Virus record (IMG/VR): IMGVR_UViG_3300006793_000116
Location: 1 to 34,926 of that record
Length of the DNA: 34,926 bases
Reading direction: 5' to 3' (one strand)
From: a virus
The position numbers were made by a program, and so were the translations under genes. The notes under the pieces are model-generated. The model had not been told where the DNA came from. It did no database searches and saw only the letters and a program-made list of their open reading frames with translations. Of this stretch, positions 15,716 to 22,814 are shown one piece after another. How positions within the stretch are numbered: position 1 is the stretch's first letter; every line of letters starts with the position of its first letter.

Positions 15716-16435
15716 ATGAAAGGGATTGTATTAGCAGGAGGATTAGGTAGTCGCCTACATCCACTCACTCACGCAACCAACAAACATTTGTTACCTGTAT
15801 ATGATAGACCTATGGTTTATTATCCATTACAAACACTGGCTAATGCAGGTATTAAAGAGATAATGATTGTTACAGGAGGTCCTCACGCAGGAGACTTCAT
15901 TCGCGTTCTTAAGAACGGCGAAGACTTAGGTTTAACTAAATTAAATTATGGGTATCAAGAAGGAGAAGGTGGAATCGCAGATGCTCTTAGCATGGCAGAG
16001 TCTTTTGTCGGTGATGATAGTTGCGTTGTTATTCTTGGGGATAACATTATCGCTGACGATATATCTAACCCTATTGCTAATTTTAGCGATATGGGAGGTT
16101 GTCATATCTTTACCAAAGAGGTTAATGACCCTGAAAGATTCGGGGTAGTAGAGTATGACCAAGAAGGGAAGATTGAGGATGTTATTGAAAAGCCCACAAA
16201 CCCCCCTTCCAACGATGCGGTAATAGGACTGTACCTATACGACAATACCGTTTTCGATAAAATCCGTAGCCTCAACCCTTCTGAAAGGGGGGAGTTAGAG
16301 GTAACGGACTTAAATAGAATGTATCTCAAGGAGGGCACGTTAACCAGTCATAAGGTTCATGGAACATGGATTGACTGCGGAACGTTTGATTCCCTCGCAA
16401 AAGCAACACAAGAATTTTATAATGACAAAAATTAA
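15716..16435 (+). CDS. rmlA: Glucose-1-phosphate thymidylyltransferase-like nucleotidyltransferase
   Basis: Activates a sugar-1-phosphate to dTDP-sugar. The 239-residue protein starts with the nucleotidyltransferase motif MKGIVLAGGLGSRLHPLT, then KHLLPVYDRPMVYYPLQTL, the metal-site ILGDNI, FGVVEYDQEGKIEDVIEKP and a C-terminal GTWIDCGTFDSL. These are all RmlA landmarks. At 239 residues it belongs to the short class that lacks the C-terminal dimer-helix extension of enzymes of about 290 residues. It lacks a ribosome site, in line with the promoter only 8 nt upstream. The stop lies 14 nt inside the rmlB-like gene, so the two likely act in sequence. Confidence 0.9.
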   Translation: MKGIVLAGGLGSRLHPLTHATNKHLLPVYDRPMVYYPLQTLANAGIKEIMIVTGGPHAGDFIRVLKNGEDLGLTKLNYGYQEGEGGIADALSMAESFVGDDSCVVILGDNIIADDISNPIANFSDMGGCHIFTKEVNDPERFGVVEYDQEGKIEDVIEKPTNPPSNDAVIGLYLYDNTVFDKIRSLNPSERGELEVTDLNRMYLKEGTLTSHKVHGTWIDCGTFDSLAKATQEFYNDKN

Positions 16436-17411
16436 ACCTTTTACGATTGTAGTGACGGGAGGGCTCGGTTTTATTGGCTCTCGTTTTATTAGGTATGTTT
16501 ACGAGAATACCGTACACAACATCATTAACATAGACAAACATACTTACGCGGCTGACCCTGCCCGGATTCCTGAGTATATCGGGGAAGATAAGGAAAGGTA
16601 TACTTTTCTTAGACTAGATATTTGTAGCAACGATTTGTCCAAGTATGACAAGGTTATAGAGGCTGATTACGTGGTGAATTTCGCTGCCGAGAGCCATGTA
16701 GATAACTCTATCGAAGACGGTAAACCGTTTATGGACACTAATATTATGGGGGTATATAATTTGCTGGAGCTATTTAAGGATGCTCCAAACCTCCGTCGTT
16801 TCGTACAAATCTCTACCGATGAAGTGTACGGCGATATGGCAGACCTAAGAGGAGAACAAGAAGCAGATGAGCTATACCCAATTAAACCATCTTCGTATTA
16901 CTCAGCAGCAAAGGCTTCGGCGGACCTATTGGTACAGTCGTGCGCAAGAACGTTCGAAATCCCCTACCTCATCACAAGAACCTGCAACAACTTCGGACCA
17001 GGACAAGACCCCGAAAAGTTCCTCCCAAAAATCGCTAAGTCCATCAGAGAGGGAGAAGCTGTTCCCGTTTATGGAGATGGAAATCAAGTGAGGGAGTGGA
17101 TGTTCGTCGATGAAAACGTAGAGATTATCTACGGTTTGATGATGGTTATCGAAGAGAACGGTATTTATAACATCGGTACAGGGTACAGATGTACTAACAA
17201 CGAGGTTATCGGTATGATTTCCAAAGCAATGAGAAAGAAGGTTAAGTATGAGTACGTTAAAGACCGTTTGGGGCATGATAAACGATATGCTTTAAATTGT
17301 GATAAGGTTAACAAGAAACTTCTTTTAAATGGTTATTGCTTGCTACAACCTCTATCTTCTTATATTAAGGATATGTACAATCCAGATATAATAGAGGTGC
17401 AGAGATTTTGA
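16422..17411 (+). CDS. rmlB: dTDP-glucose 4,6-dehydratase-like SDR
   Basis: Converts dTDP-glucose to dTDP-4-keto-6-deoxyglucose. The 329-residue protein (from ATG 16422) has TGGLGFIGS (residues 12-20), DKHTYA, FAAESHVDNSI, ISTDEVYGDM with Thr132-Asp133-Glu134, the YYSAAKAS catalytic Tyr160-Lys164 pair and TRTCNNFGPGQDPEKF. All are diagnostic for RmlB. An in-frame ATG at 16359 lies deep inside rmlA and has no ribosome site. No RmlC or RmlD homologue follows, so the keto sugar must be used by a host or another phage enzyme. Confidence 0.9.
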   Translation: MTKIKPFTIVVTGGLGFIGSRFIRYVYENTVHNIINIDKHTYAADPARIPEYIGEDKERYTFLRLDICSNDLSKYDKVIEADYVVNFAAESHVDNSIEDGKPFMDTNIMGVYNLLELFKDAPNLRRFVQISTDEVYGDMADLRGEQEADELYPIKPSSYYSAAKASADLLVQSCARTFEIPYLITRTCNNFGPGQDPEKFLPKIAKSIREGEAVPVYGDGNQVREWMFVDENVEIIYGLMMVIEENGIYNIGTGYRCTNNEVIGMISKAMRKKVKYEYVKDRLGHDKRYALNCDKVNKKLLLNGYCLLQPLSSYIKDMYNPDIIEVQRF

Positions 17412-17458
17412 GGATGGTTGGGTACATTTATCCACGGGATACTTGCGCGGAGCTTACT

Positions 17459-17466
17459 ATATAATA
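17459..17466 (+). promoter_or_regulatory. -10-only promoter before gene at 17472
   Basis: ATATAATA with TATAAT at 17460-17465, followed by 6 nt (AGTAAG) and the ATG at 17472. Same spacing as the right-arm leaderless promoters. No -35 hexamer. Confidence 0.6.
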
Positions 17467-17471
17467 GTAAG

Positions 17472-17891
17472 ATGCCACGATTTGACCCTTGGAATAATGA
17501 GAGATTTGGATACCCTCGTAAAGACTCACCTGCATTCCAGCGTGAGTGGAAGCCCCTAAGCTCCTCTGGAGTTTTAATTAATTCGATTGGCACAGGAGCA
17601 GAACAAACGATTGTAGTAGACCCCTCAGCTGTTGGGGTTTCTGGAACAGTTTATTTGTGGGGATTGTCTTACGTCGCTGCCACCGCAGATGTCCAAGCCG
17701 TTACAGTTAAGGATGTAAACGATAAGGAAATTATTACGGCAGTGGCTACGCAAAACGGTCCTTATTTCCTACAACTTAGCACCCCTATCCAAATCACGGA
17801 AAACAGCGGACTCAAGGTGTACTCGCTCCGGTCAGACGCCGCCTCCTACATAACCCCCTTCTACACCACTACACACCTCAAGTACGAGTAA
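17472..17891 (+). CDS. Hypothetical beta-rich protein, paralogue of next gene
   Basis: The 139-residue protein is predicted to be mostly beta strands (GTVYLWGLSYVAAT; QAVTVKDVNDKEIITAVAT). It shares the block NGPYFLQLSTPIQI with NGPWFQHFELPIQI in the next protein. An N-terminal WNNERFGYP segment is unlike its paralogue. A start at TTG 17418 would extend the protein through the promoter box and is unlikely. The ATG at 17472 begins 6 nt after TATAAT. Beta-rich duplicates of this size in late-type regions are often virion decoration or fibre parts (inference). Family not recognised. Confidence 0.65.
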   Translation: MPRFDPWNNERFGYPRKDSPAFQREWKPLSSSGVLINSIGTGAEQTIVVDPSAVGVSGTVYLWGLSYVAATADVQAVTVKDVNDKEIITAVATQNGPYFLQLSTPIQITENSGLKVYSLRSDAASYITPFYTTTHLKYE

Positions 17892-17893
17892 TT

Positions 17894-18382
17894 ATGCCTC
17901 CCGTCTCACCCGGTCAACCTAGCTCCTTCGGCTCCGTATACGCGGATAGCCCAGGTCTCCTGCGAGAGAATGGGTACACTTTTGTTTATACCTGCAAACC
18001 CGATACAGCCCATGCGGACATGCCTATTTGTTCTGGTTCGGCACCAACGCAAGTAACTACTTACCAAGATGTATTAGAGCCTTTAGGTCCGGGAGACACG
18101 TTAAGTATTTTTGGAATCCAAGCTGCTTGTGCGAGCACCACTACACCGCTTGTCTTTGCACTGAGAGCAGGTGACCATAATAACACAGACCCAGTACTCA
18201 TGGTCGGGACTGGAAATAAAAATGGTCCTTGGTTCCAGCATTTTGAACTACCCATCCAAATAGAGGGTCCCGAGACAGGCACCTTAGATATTTGGTGGGA
18301 AGTTATACACCCAGGAGTCACTGGCGCTCTTGCTGCTTTTAACCGCATTACCCTCCAAGGTATTGTACAAAGAAAGGTGTAG
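17894..18382 (+). CDS. Hypothetical beta-rich protein, paralogue of previous gene
   Basis: The 162-residue protein starts 2 nt after its paralogue's stop. It shares the central NGP(Y/W)F...PIQI strand pair with it and a similar overall layout: a Pro-rich N-terminus, a strand-rich core and an aromatic C-terminus (LDIWWEVIHPG). Two extra Cys residues occur near residues 35 and 75. No signal peptide is seen. It was probably formed by tandem duplication and divergence. A head or tail decoration role is possible, but there is no direct evidence. Confidence 0.65.
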   Translation: MPPVSPGQPSSFGSVYADSPGLLRENGYTFVYTCKPDTAHADMPICSGSAPTQVTTYQDVLEPLGPGDTLSIFGIQAACASTTTPLVFALRAGDHNNTDPVLMVGTGNKNGPWFQHFELPIQIEGPETGTLDIWWEVIHPGVTGALAAFNRITLQGIVQRKV

Positions 18383-18399
18383 GTTTGCTACCTCCGAAG

Positions 18400-18407
18400 C
18401 TATAATA
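18400..18407 (+). promoter_or_regulatory. -10-only promoter for tRNA-Ile and dCMP deaminase unit
   Basis: CTATAATA with TATAAT at 18401-18406. The predicted start, about 18412, coincides with the first base of the structured leader. No -35 hexamer. Confidence 0.55.
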
Positions 18408-18411
18408 GTAT

Positions 18412-18470
18412 GGGTGAGGTATGCTGAGTCGCGAGACCAGCTGTAGGCAATAAGACGGTCTGCCTCGCTC
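18412..18470 (+). ncRNA. Structured leader RNA upstream of tRNA-Ile
   Basis: GGGTGAGG (18412-18419) can pair over 8 bp with CCTCGCTC (18463-18470), enclosing an AGACC/GGTCT stem (18434-18438 with 18457-18461). A competing fold pairs the region from 18421 with CTCAGTAT up to 18475. The outer stem starts exactly at the transcription start expected from the TATAAT at 18401. It is not a canonical tRNA, because no T-arm is present. Confidence 0.45.
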
Positions 18471-18477
18471 AGTATTT

Positions 18478-18554
18478 GGGAGCGTAGCTTAGTTGGTTAA
18501 AGCTTTCGTCTTATATGCGAATGACCGCAGGTTCAAGTCCTGCCGCTCCTACCA
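18478..18554 (+). tRNA. tRNA-Ile (anticodon UAU)
   Basis: A full cloverleaf of 77 nt with encoded CCA: acceptor GGGAGCG/CGCTCCT, D-arm GCTT...AAGC, anticodon arm TTCGT-CTTATAT-GCGAA with anticodon TAT, variable loop of 5 nt and T-arm GCAGG-TTCAAGT-CCTGC. It reads AUA, a codon rare in many hosts but common in AT-rich phage genes. It precedes the dCMP deaminase gene by 23 nt and is probably cut out of a shared transcript. Confidence 0.93.
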
Positions 18555-18577
18555 GATACCGAAGTAAGAAAGTAGAA

Positions 18578-19000
18578 ATGCCAAAACAAATAGAATTTGA
18601 TGGGTTATTCATGGATATTGCGAAGCAAGTTGCGGAGCTATCCAAAGCTAAACGATTAAAAGTAGGCGCTGTTTTAACGAAAGATAGCCGAATTATCTCT
18701 ATCGGCTACAACGGCACTCCCCAAGGGATGGATAATTGCTGTGAGTATGGGGATGAGACCAAGGAAGAGGTCATCCACGCAGAAGCCAATGTAATCGCTT
18801 TCTTAGCCAGAACCAGTGAAACCACTGTGGGAGCCACGATGTACACTACGACGGCTCCATGCCCCCGTTGCGCGGCTCTGATGATTCAATGTAAGATTGA
18901 GCGGTTAGTGTATAGCAAACGCTACCGATACGATGCGGGGCTGGATATCTTGGAAGAAGCTGGCGTGGAGATTACTTCACTCAACCCCAAAGGAATTTAA
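18578..19000 (+). CDS. dCMP deaminase
   Basis: Deaminates dCMP to dUMP for dTTP synthesis. The 140-residue protein has the zinc site HAEAN (His67, Glu69) and PCPRC (Cys95 and Cys98, inside residues 94-98), plus LSKAKRLKVGAVLTKD and ISIGYNGTPQGMDN, which are typical of ComEB/T4 Cd-type deaminases. It is read from ATG 18578, because an upstream in-frame start at 18515 would lie inside the tRNA. No thymidylate synthase is present in the window. A weak AGTAAGAAAG site precedes the ATG. Confidence 0.92.
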   Translation: MPKQIEFDGLFMDIAKQVAELSKAKRLKVGAVLTKDSRIISIGYNGTPQGMDNCCEYGDETKEEVIHAEANVIAFLARTSETTVGATMYTTTAPCPRCAALMIQCKIERLVYSKRYRYDAGLDILEEAGVEITSLNPKGI

Positions 19001-19039
19001 GTTCTCGGAAAGATACCACTACTTCCAACCCCCCACACG

Positions 19040-19047
19040 CTATAATA
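19040..19047 (+). promoter_or_regulatory. -10-only promoter before tRNA-Arg
   Basis: CTATAATA with TATAAT at 19041-19046; no -35 hexamer. Transcription would start near 19053, about 23 nt before the tRNA. An AAGGAAGCATAAGTCAA element follows immediately. Confidence 0.55.
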
Positions 19048-19075
19048 AAAGGAAGCATAAGTCAAAGCACAGGTT

Positions 19076-19152
19076 GGGGGCGTAGTTCAGTTAGAGAGAA
19101 CATTTGCCTTCTAAGCAAACGGTCGGGGGTGCAAGTCCCTCCGCCCCTGCCA
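19076..19152 (+). tRNA. tRNA-Arg (anticodon UCU)
   Basis: 77 nt with encoded CCA: acceptor GGGGGCG/CGCCCCT, D-arm GTTC...GAAC, anticodon arm TTTGC-CTTCTAA-GCAAA with anticodon TCT, and T-arm GGGGG-TGCAAGT-CCCTC. It reads AGA, an Arg codon used often in the window's genes. The T-loop begins TG rather than TT, a mild departure. Confidence 0.92.
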
Positions 19153-19184
19153 TCTTATGGAACCTGAAAGGAAGCATAAGTCAA

Positions 19185-19433
19185 ATGATTAAACGGATTC
19201 ATATCAATCAACACTTTATTCGGTCGAATAAGAAGAAGCAGGAAAACAACCCTGTCGTAACCGTAAAGACATATAAGTCAAACGATTATGGTCATGAGGT
19301 AAACATTCTTGGTTCATCAAAAGTTATTTATTCCCCAGCCAAACCTCTGGCGTGCGGTGCAAAAGTTTGGATTGAAACTCAAGCACCTGTCGAGGTTAAA
19401 AACACTTTAACTGGTAACACAAAGGTGGTATAA
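19185..19433 (+). CDS. Conserved phage hypothetical protein
   Basis: The 82-residue protein starts at ATG 19185, with AAAGGAAG 10-17 nt upstream. An upstream in-frame start would lie in the tRNA. The text IHINQHFIRSNKKK, VVTVKTYKSNDYGHEV and KPLACGAKVWIETQA matches a pattern that recurs in small hypothetical proteins of phages and mobile elements, as far as memory allows. It is predicted to be a small beta-barrel-like fold. Function unknown. It lies between tRNA-Arg and another small gene. Confidence 0.7.
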   Translation: MIKRIHINQHFIRSNKKKQENNPVVTVKTYKSNDYGHEVNILGSSKVIYSPAKPLACGAKVWIETQAPVEVKNTLTGNTKVV

Positions 19434-19439
19434 GTCAAG

Positions 19440-19664
19440 ATGCTTTGGGCAGCGCGTGGAAATGGTATCTCCAAATACATGAAAAAAGGCTTTAACATTA
19501 TTAGGAGATACAGAGAAGAAGTTGAGCCTGACGATGTTCGTGATTGCTTTATGTGGCTTGGCTCTACCAAAACCTTGAAAAGCGCAAAAGCATTCGCCGC
19601 GAAACAAGAAGGTGAAATAGAGATTCGGGAATTCAAAATACAACAAGTTGAAAAAGATTCATAA
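19440..19664 (+). CDS. Small hypothetical protein
   Basis: The 74-residue protein is mixed alpha/beta, with a basic first half (KYMKKGFNIIRRYREEVEP) and an Ala/Lys-rich helix (STKTLKSAKAFAAKQEG). The ATG at 19440 follows AAAGGTGG with 11-nt spacing and an ATAAGTCAA copy directly upstream. It is probably cotranscribed with the gene at 19185. Family not recognised. Confidence 0.6.
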   Translation: MLWAARGNGISKYMKKGFNIIRRYREEVEPDDVRDCFMWLGSTKTLKSAKAFAAKQEGEIEIREFKIQQVEKDS

Positions 19665-19685
19665 AATCCCAAATCTCTATCCGTA

Positions 19686-19693
19686 CTATTATA
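19686..19693 (+). promoter_or_regulatory. -10-only promoter before gene at 19748
   Basis: CTATTATA with TATTAT at 19687-19692. The expected start, about 19699, falls at a 6-bp hairpin CTCGCC-agattcc-GGCGGG that would cap the 5' end of the mRNA. Confidence 0.5.
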
Positions 19694-19747
19694 GAGTCGC
19701 TCGCCAGATTCCGGCGGGTAAACCTCTAAATACTTACGAATAGATAC

Positions 19748-20113
19748 ATGAAGCGTCCTAAGCTAAAGCTAAATTTGTCTGAAGAAGAAGGTGTAATGGT
19801 AAAACACCTTTTGCCTTTCGTAAACCTCGTATGCACTAAAGCAGACAGGGACATAGGGATTAGCTTATTGGGATTCCATACCCGCCAACAGTATGTTCAT
19901 GCTTTCACATCTGATAAAAGATACGGAGATATGTTGGCTATCATTGTTTTTCTTTTCATGTTAGATGATTATGATGAAAGAAAGTTGTTTTTTGATAAAA
20001 TAACTTTTAATGATAAATTTTTAGAAAGTAGGTTGAGAGAACTATGTGGTTTTGAGAATGAAGGTTTGTCTGTTGATGAACTTAATGCCATGTGGAACAC
20101 TCCCTACAAATAA
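19748..20113 (+). CDS. Hypothetical acidic protein
   Basis: The 121-residue protein is predicted largely helical, with a hydrophobic central helix (YGDMLAIIVFLFMLDDYDE) that is too interrupted by charge to be a clear membrane segment. The first residues (KRPKLKLNLSEEEG) are typical of small phage regulators, but no helix-turn-helix is evident. It has its own leader with a 5' hairpin and no clear ribosome site. It is the last gene before the sigma70-driven operon. Not recognised. Confidence 0.6.
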   Translation: MKRPKLKLNLSEEEGVMVKHLLPFVNLVCTKADRDIGISLLGFHTRQQYVHAFTSDKRYGDMLAIIVFLFMLDDYDERKLFFDKITFNDKFLESRLRELCGFENEGLSVDELNAMWNTPYK

Positions 20114-20128
20114 TTATAGTGATTTTAC

Positions 20129-20157
20129 TTGACAAACCGTCAAGAATATGATATACT
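20129..20157 (+). promoter_or_regulatory. Sigma70 promoter P1 of the MoxR operon
   Basis: TTGACA (20129-20134), 17-bp spacer, TATACT (20152-20157). The -35 lies in a short palindrome CTTGAC-AAACC-GTCAAG (about 20128-20143), a possible operator. The transcript would carry stem-loop element R1 at its 5' end. Confidence 0.85.
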
Positions 20158-20200
20158 AGCCCGCGCTCGAGCGTAAGTAGTGTGGGGGTAAGGACTTACG
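20158..20200 (+). repeat. Stem-loop element R1 (of nine)
   Basis: A GC-rich GCCCGCGCTCGAG block is followed by CGTAAGT (20172-20178), a 15-nt loop and ACTTACG (20194-20200). It sits in the leader of P1 and 49 nt before the -35 of P2. It is the only copy in the left half of the window, and it has the same sense relative to the downstream promoter as most right-arm copies. Confidence 0.8.
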
Positions 20201-20249
20201 AACAATTTGGCTATTTTCCAAATAATCGCTGACTTTTGTCGGTTCGTGC

Positions 20250-20278
20250 TTGACCTATGGCTAGGAATATGCTAAAAT
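20250..20278 (+). promoter_or_regulatory. Sigma70 promoter P2 of the MoxR operon
   Basis: TTGACC (20250-20255), 17-bp spacer, TAAAAT (20273-20278). It gives a leader of about 70 nt with a CCCC-TT-GGGG hairpin before ATG 20357. Confidence 0.75.
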
Positions 20279-20356
20279 TCACCCTCATTGACCGCCTCTA
20301 CACCCCCTTGGGGAAGACTCAGGCTCTAATTTTTCTCATAACAACAAGTTGAAACC

Positions 20357-21193
20357 ATGAAATTCGTAATTGACGAAACAAAAGATAAAATGATTCACTC
20401 TCTAATCAAGGGTGGCAAGAATGTAATGCTAACAGGTGCAACAGGCTCAGGTAAAACTACCTATTGCTTTGAGGTTGCAAATAACTTAGGCATGAATTGT
20501 GAAGTAGTAAACTGTGGTTCTACGCAAGATGCGCGAACTTCTCTACTTGGCTTTTTCCAACTCAAGGATGGTAACACCGAGTTTACCCCTTCTAACTTCA
20601 TTAAAGCTATTCAGACCGAAAACACTTTGATTGTTCTTGATGAACTTTCTCGTGCTTCGGACGACGCTTTTAACATCTTGTTCCCTGTCCTAGACCATCG
20701 CCGTGAAATCTCTATTGAAGAAGAAAACGGAGATAACCGAAAGGTAAAGGTTGCAAAAGGTGTTCGTTTTATTGCAACTGCAAACATTGGTTTGGAATAC
20801 TCGTCTACTCGCACACTAGACCGCGCATTGCAAGACCGCGTTATGACCTTCAACCTTCCTTACATTACAGGAAAGCAAATGGTTGATTACATTGAAGGTA
20901 ATGAAGAACTTTCCCCTTCTGATAGCCTTATGCTGAAAACCTTGTCTGAAGTTTACGACTACTCGCACTCTTTGTTTGGCAAAGGCAAAATCGGAACTCG
21001 TATCTCTACTCGTTCTGTAATTGACACCATTTCTTTGATTAAAGATGGTTTCTCTGTAAGGGATATTCTTGATAACGCTATCTTGTCGCAATACGAACAA
21101 GATTCTAGCACTATCGTTAATGATGCTAATGTCTTGCGAGAATTCGCTGATAGCATTGGTGTTTACACAAAACAATCCTCTGACAACAAGTAG
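20357..21193 (+). CDS. MoxR/CobS-like AAA+ ATPase
   Basis: The 278-residue protein has Walker A LTGATGSGKTT (residues 25-35), Walker B LIVLDELSRA (91-100), sensor 1 FIATANIG (near 137-144) and a DRALQDRV arginine-finger segment. This is the single-module AAA_5/MoxR architecture. MoxR ATPases usually work with a VWA-domain partner to remodel or activate a target protein, and such a partner is encoded at 22815. It is first in the operon, about 79-200 nt downstream of P1 and P2. No clear ribosome site is seen (AACAAGTTGAAACC before the ATG). Confidence 0.88.
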   Translation: MKFVIDETKDKMIHSLIKGGKNVMLTGATGSGKTTYCFEVANNLGMNCEVVNCGSTQDARTSLLGFFQLKDGNTEFTPSNFIKAIQTENTLIVLDELSRASDDAFNILFPVLDHRREISIEEENGDNRKVKVAKGVRFIATANIGLEYSSTRTLDRALQDRVMTFNLPYITGKQMVDYIEGNEELSPSDSLMLKTLSEVYDYSHSLFGKGKIGTRISTRSVIDTISLIKDGFSVRDILDNAILSQYEQDSSTIVNDANVLREFADSIGVYTKQSSDNK

Positions 21194-21197
21194 TCAA

Positions 21198-22430
21198 TTG
21201 GACAATTCCGTAGAAGTAGAAATTAAGCCTGTAAAGGCTGATGCGGAGTTGATGTCTGCGTGGCTTGGAGAAATGGAAGATACTTCCATTTCTTCCAAGT
21301 TATTGTTCGACCTACAAACCCTTTTGCGTCATTACGCAGACTTCCTTGTCCCAGACAAGAATGTAACTGTGGAATATAAGTATGAAGGAACCCCTTGTGC
21401 GTCAGTAGATAAAGACCAAGTTTTTATCCCACTTGATATGTTACAAGAAGGTCGTGTAGACGAAACTATTTCCTCTGTAATCCATGAATTGCATCACATT
21501 AAGCATTCTTATAAAGAATCAAAGATTTGTGAGAAAATTATTCCCTATTTTAAGCGCATTCTTAAAACCGTAGAAATTAAACATTACGGTAAAAAGATGT
21601 CGATTTGGGATGCCGTTTCCTCGGAGGGAGAGATTACCGTTGGAGGTATTATGGAGAGGAATCTGCAACATCAGAATAACAAGTTTATCTATCAATACTT
21701 TGGCGATTTGTTTTTGTTGCTAAACGCTATTGAAGATGTTAGGATTGATGAAATGCAACCTAAGAATCTATTGAAGTATAGGTTTAAGCAAGAGAAACTT
21801 GCTTTTGAGAAGTTCCAAGACTTGTATGAGAGTGGAGACTTAGATAAAGATTCATTGTTTGGTTCTTTTATCGACGCTTTGTTTCATCTAAAAGGTTATG
21901 GTCATTCTCAGTTGGTTGTAGATAACAACCTTACTAAAGACAGTATTCTTGCTGTTGAAGAACCAAAGCATTATTACCAACCAACTTTTTCCGCATTTGC
22001 AAAAGTGCTACAAGACCATGCGGGAGGGCTTTGGGAACAATACAAAACACAAGAATCTATGGACGATACCGCCATTTCTGATTACCTTGTTTCAGATGCC
22101 ATTTCCAATAACGATGATGGAGGTGCAGCAACAGAAGATGAAAGTCTTGATTTACAGCCTAAAAAATCTTCCGACTGTAAACCTGTTGATACCGAAGTAG
22201 CCAATCAAGTGAGGGGTACTTTTGGAGAAGATGCTATTCGTGACTTGCTTACCGCAATGGGAAGTGACGAAAATGAAGAGGGCGAACCAACACAGTTGTT
22301 GATGAACCCACAACAATGGGCTGAGATTCAAGCGTTCACAGCCTTAAAACACATTCCATGCCGAGAGGTTGTAAAAGAACTTCCTCAAGGCGTAAACTAC
22401 GACACTTTAATTTTAGATTGCTATGCTTAA
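21198..22430 (+). CDS. HExxH metallopeptidase-like protein of the MoxR-VWA operon
   Basis: From the TTG at 21198 the protein has 410 residues; the start is uncertain. An open frame extends upstream to 21069 inside the MoxR gene, and an ATG at 21252 has GGAG too close. A helix with SSVIHELHHIKHSYKES carries the zinc-peptidase HExxH motif (about 96-100), and an acidic, low-complexity stretch lies near 295-350 (NDDGGAATEDESLDL). MoxR-VWA operons in bacteria often carry metallopeptidase-like partners. The peptidase activity is an inference from the single motif; the third zinc ligand was not identified. Confidence 0.65.
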   Translation: MDNSVEVEIKPVKADAELMSAWLGEMEDTSISSKLLFDLQTLLRHYADFLVPDKNVTVEYKYEGTPCASVDKDQVFIPLDMLQEGRVDETISSVIHELHHIKHSYKESKICEKIIPYFKRILKTVEIKHYGKKMSIWDAVSSEGEITVGGIMERNLQHQNNKFIYQYFGDLFLLLNAIEDVRIDEMQPKNLLKYRFKQEKLAFEKFQDLYESGDLDKDSLFGSFIDALFHLKGYGHSQLVVDNNLTKDSILAVEEPKHYYQPTFSAFAKVLQDHAGGLWEQYKTQESMDDTAISDYLVSDAISNNDDGGAATEDESLDLQPKKSSDCKPVDTEVANQVRGTFGEDAIRDLLTAMGSDENEEGEPTQLLMNPQQWAEIQAFTALKHIPCREVVKELPQGVNYDTLILDCYA

Positions 22431-22812
22431 ACTAACTACCCCTAAATCTTTTCTGCGTTTTGCTAAAAACATGACTGTAGGAGAGTTGAAAAACGTTACG
22501 GATGCCGACTTGTTGGAATACACTTCGGAATTTCAATCCACCATTCAACCCGACAATCTTGACGACTTTTCTTCCACCAAGGAAACTAACGACAAAATGT
22601 ATGCTCTTGCCGTCCAAGTTTATGGAGCGTATAGCAAGCAAGCCAAATACCTGGCTCGTAATTTCCGTAAAGGCGATAGTCTGGTAAGCATTCATTACAG
22701 TCAGTTTCCTACAGTTTCTGAAATAACTAGGTGGGTTGAAAATTCCAAAAGTGGGTTTTACGAAGATGGTTGTGTCCCTTATCTAAACTACGAAAAAAAG
22801 GAGGATAACTAA
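22423..22812 (+). CDS. Hypothetical protein of the MoxR-VWA operon
   Basis: The 129-residue protein is predicted helical (FLRFAKNMTVGELKNVTDAD; ALAVQVYGAYSKQAKYLARN) with an acidic C-terminus. Its ATG lies 8 nt inside the upstream gene and its stop is followed 2 nt later by the VWA gene. The end of the coding region contains the AAGGAGG ribosome site for that next gene. Its position suggests a role in the ATPase-VWA complex. No family recognised. Confidence 0.6.
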   Translation: MLKLTTPKSFLRFAKNMTVGELKNVTDADLLEYTSEFQSTIQPDNLDDFSSTKETNDKMYALAVQVYGAYSKQAKYLARNFRKGDSLVSIHYSQFPTVSEITRWVENSKSGFYEDGCVPYLNYEKKEDN

Positions 22813-22814
22813 GA

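Noticed and set aside
16359-16421. N-terminal extension of the rmlB-like protein to ATG 16359
   Set aside because: It would overlap rmlA by 77 nt, lacks a ribosome site and adds residues with no counterpart in the family.
21069-21197. Extension of the HExxH protein upstream to 21069
   Set aside because: It would overlap the MoxR gene by 125 nt with shadow-like residues; other junctions in this operon overlap by 8 nt or less.
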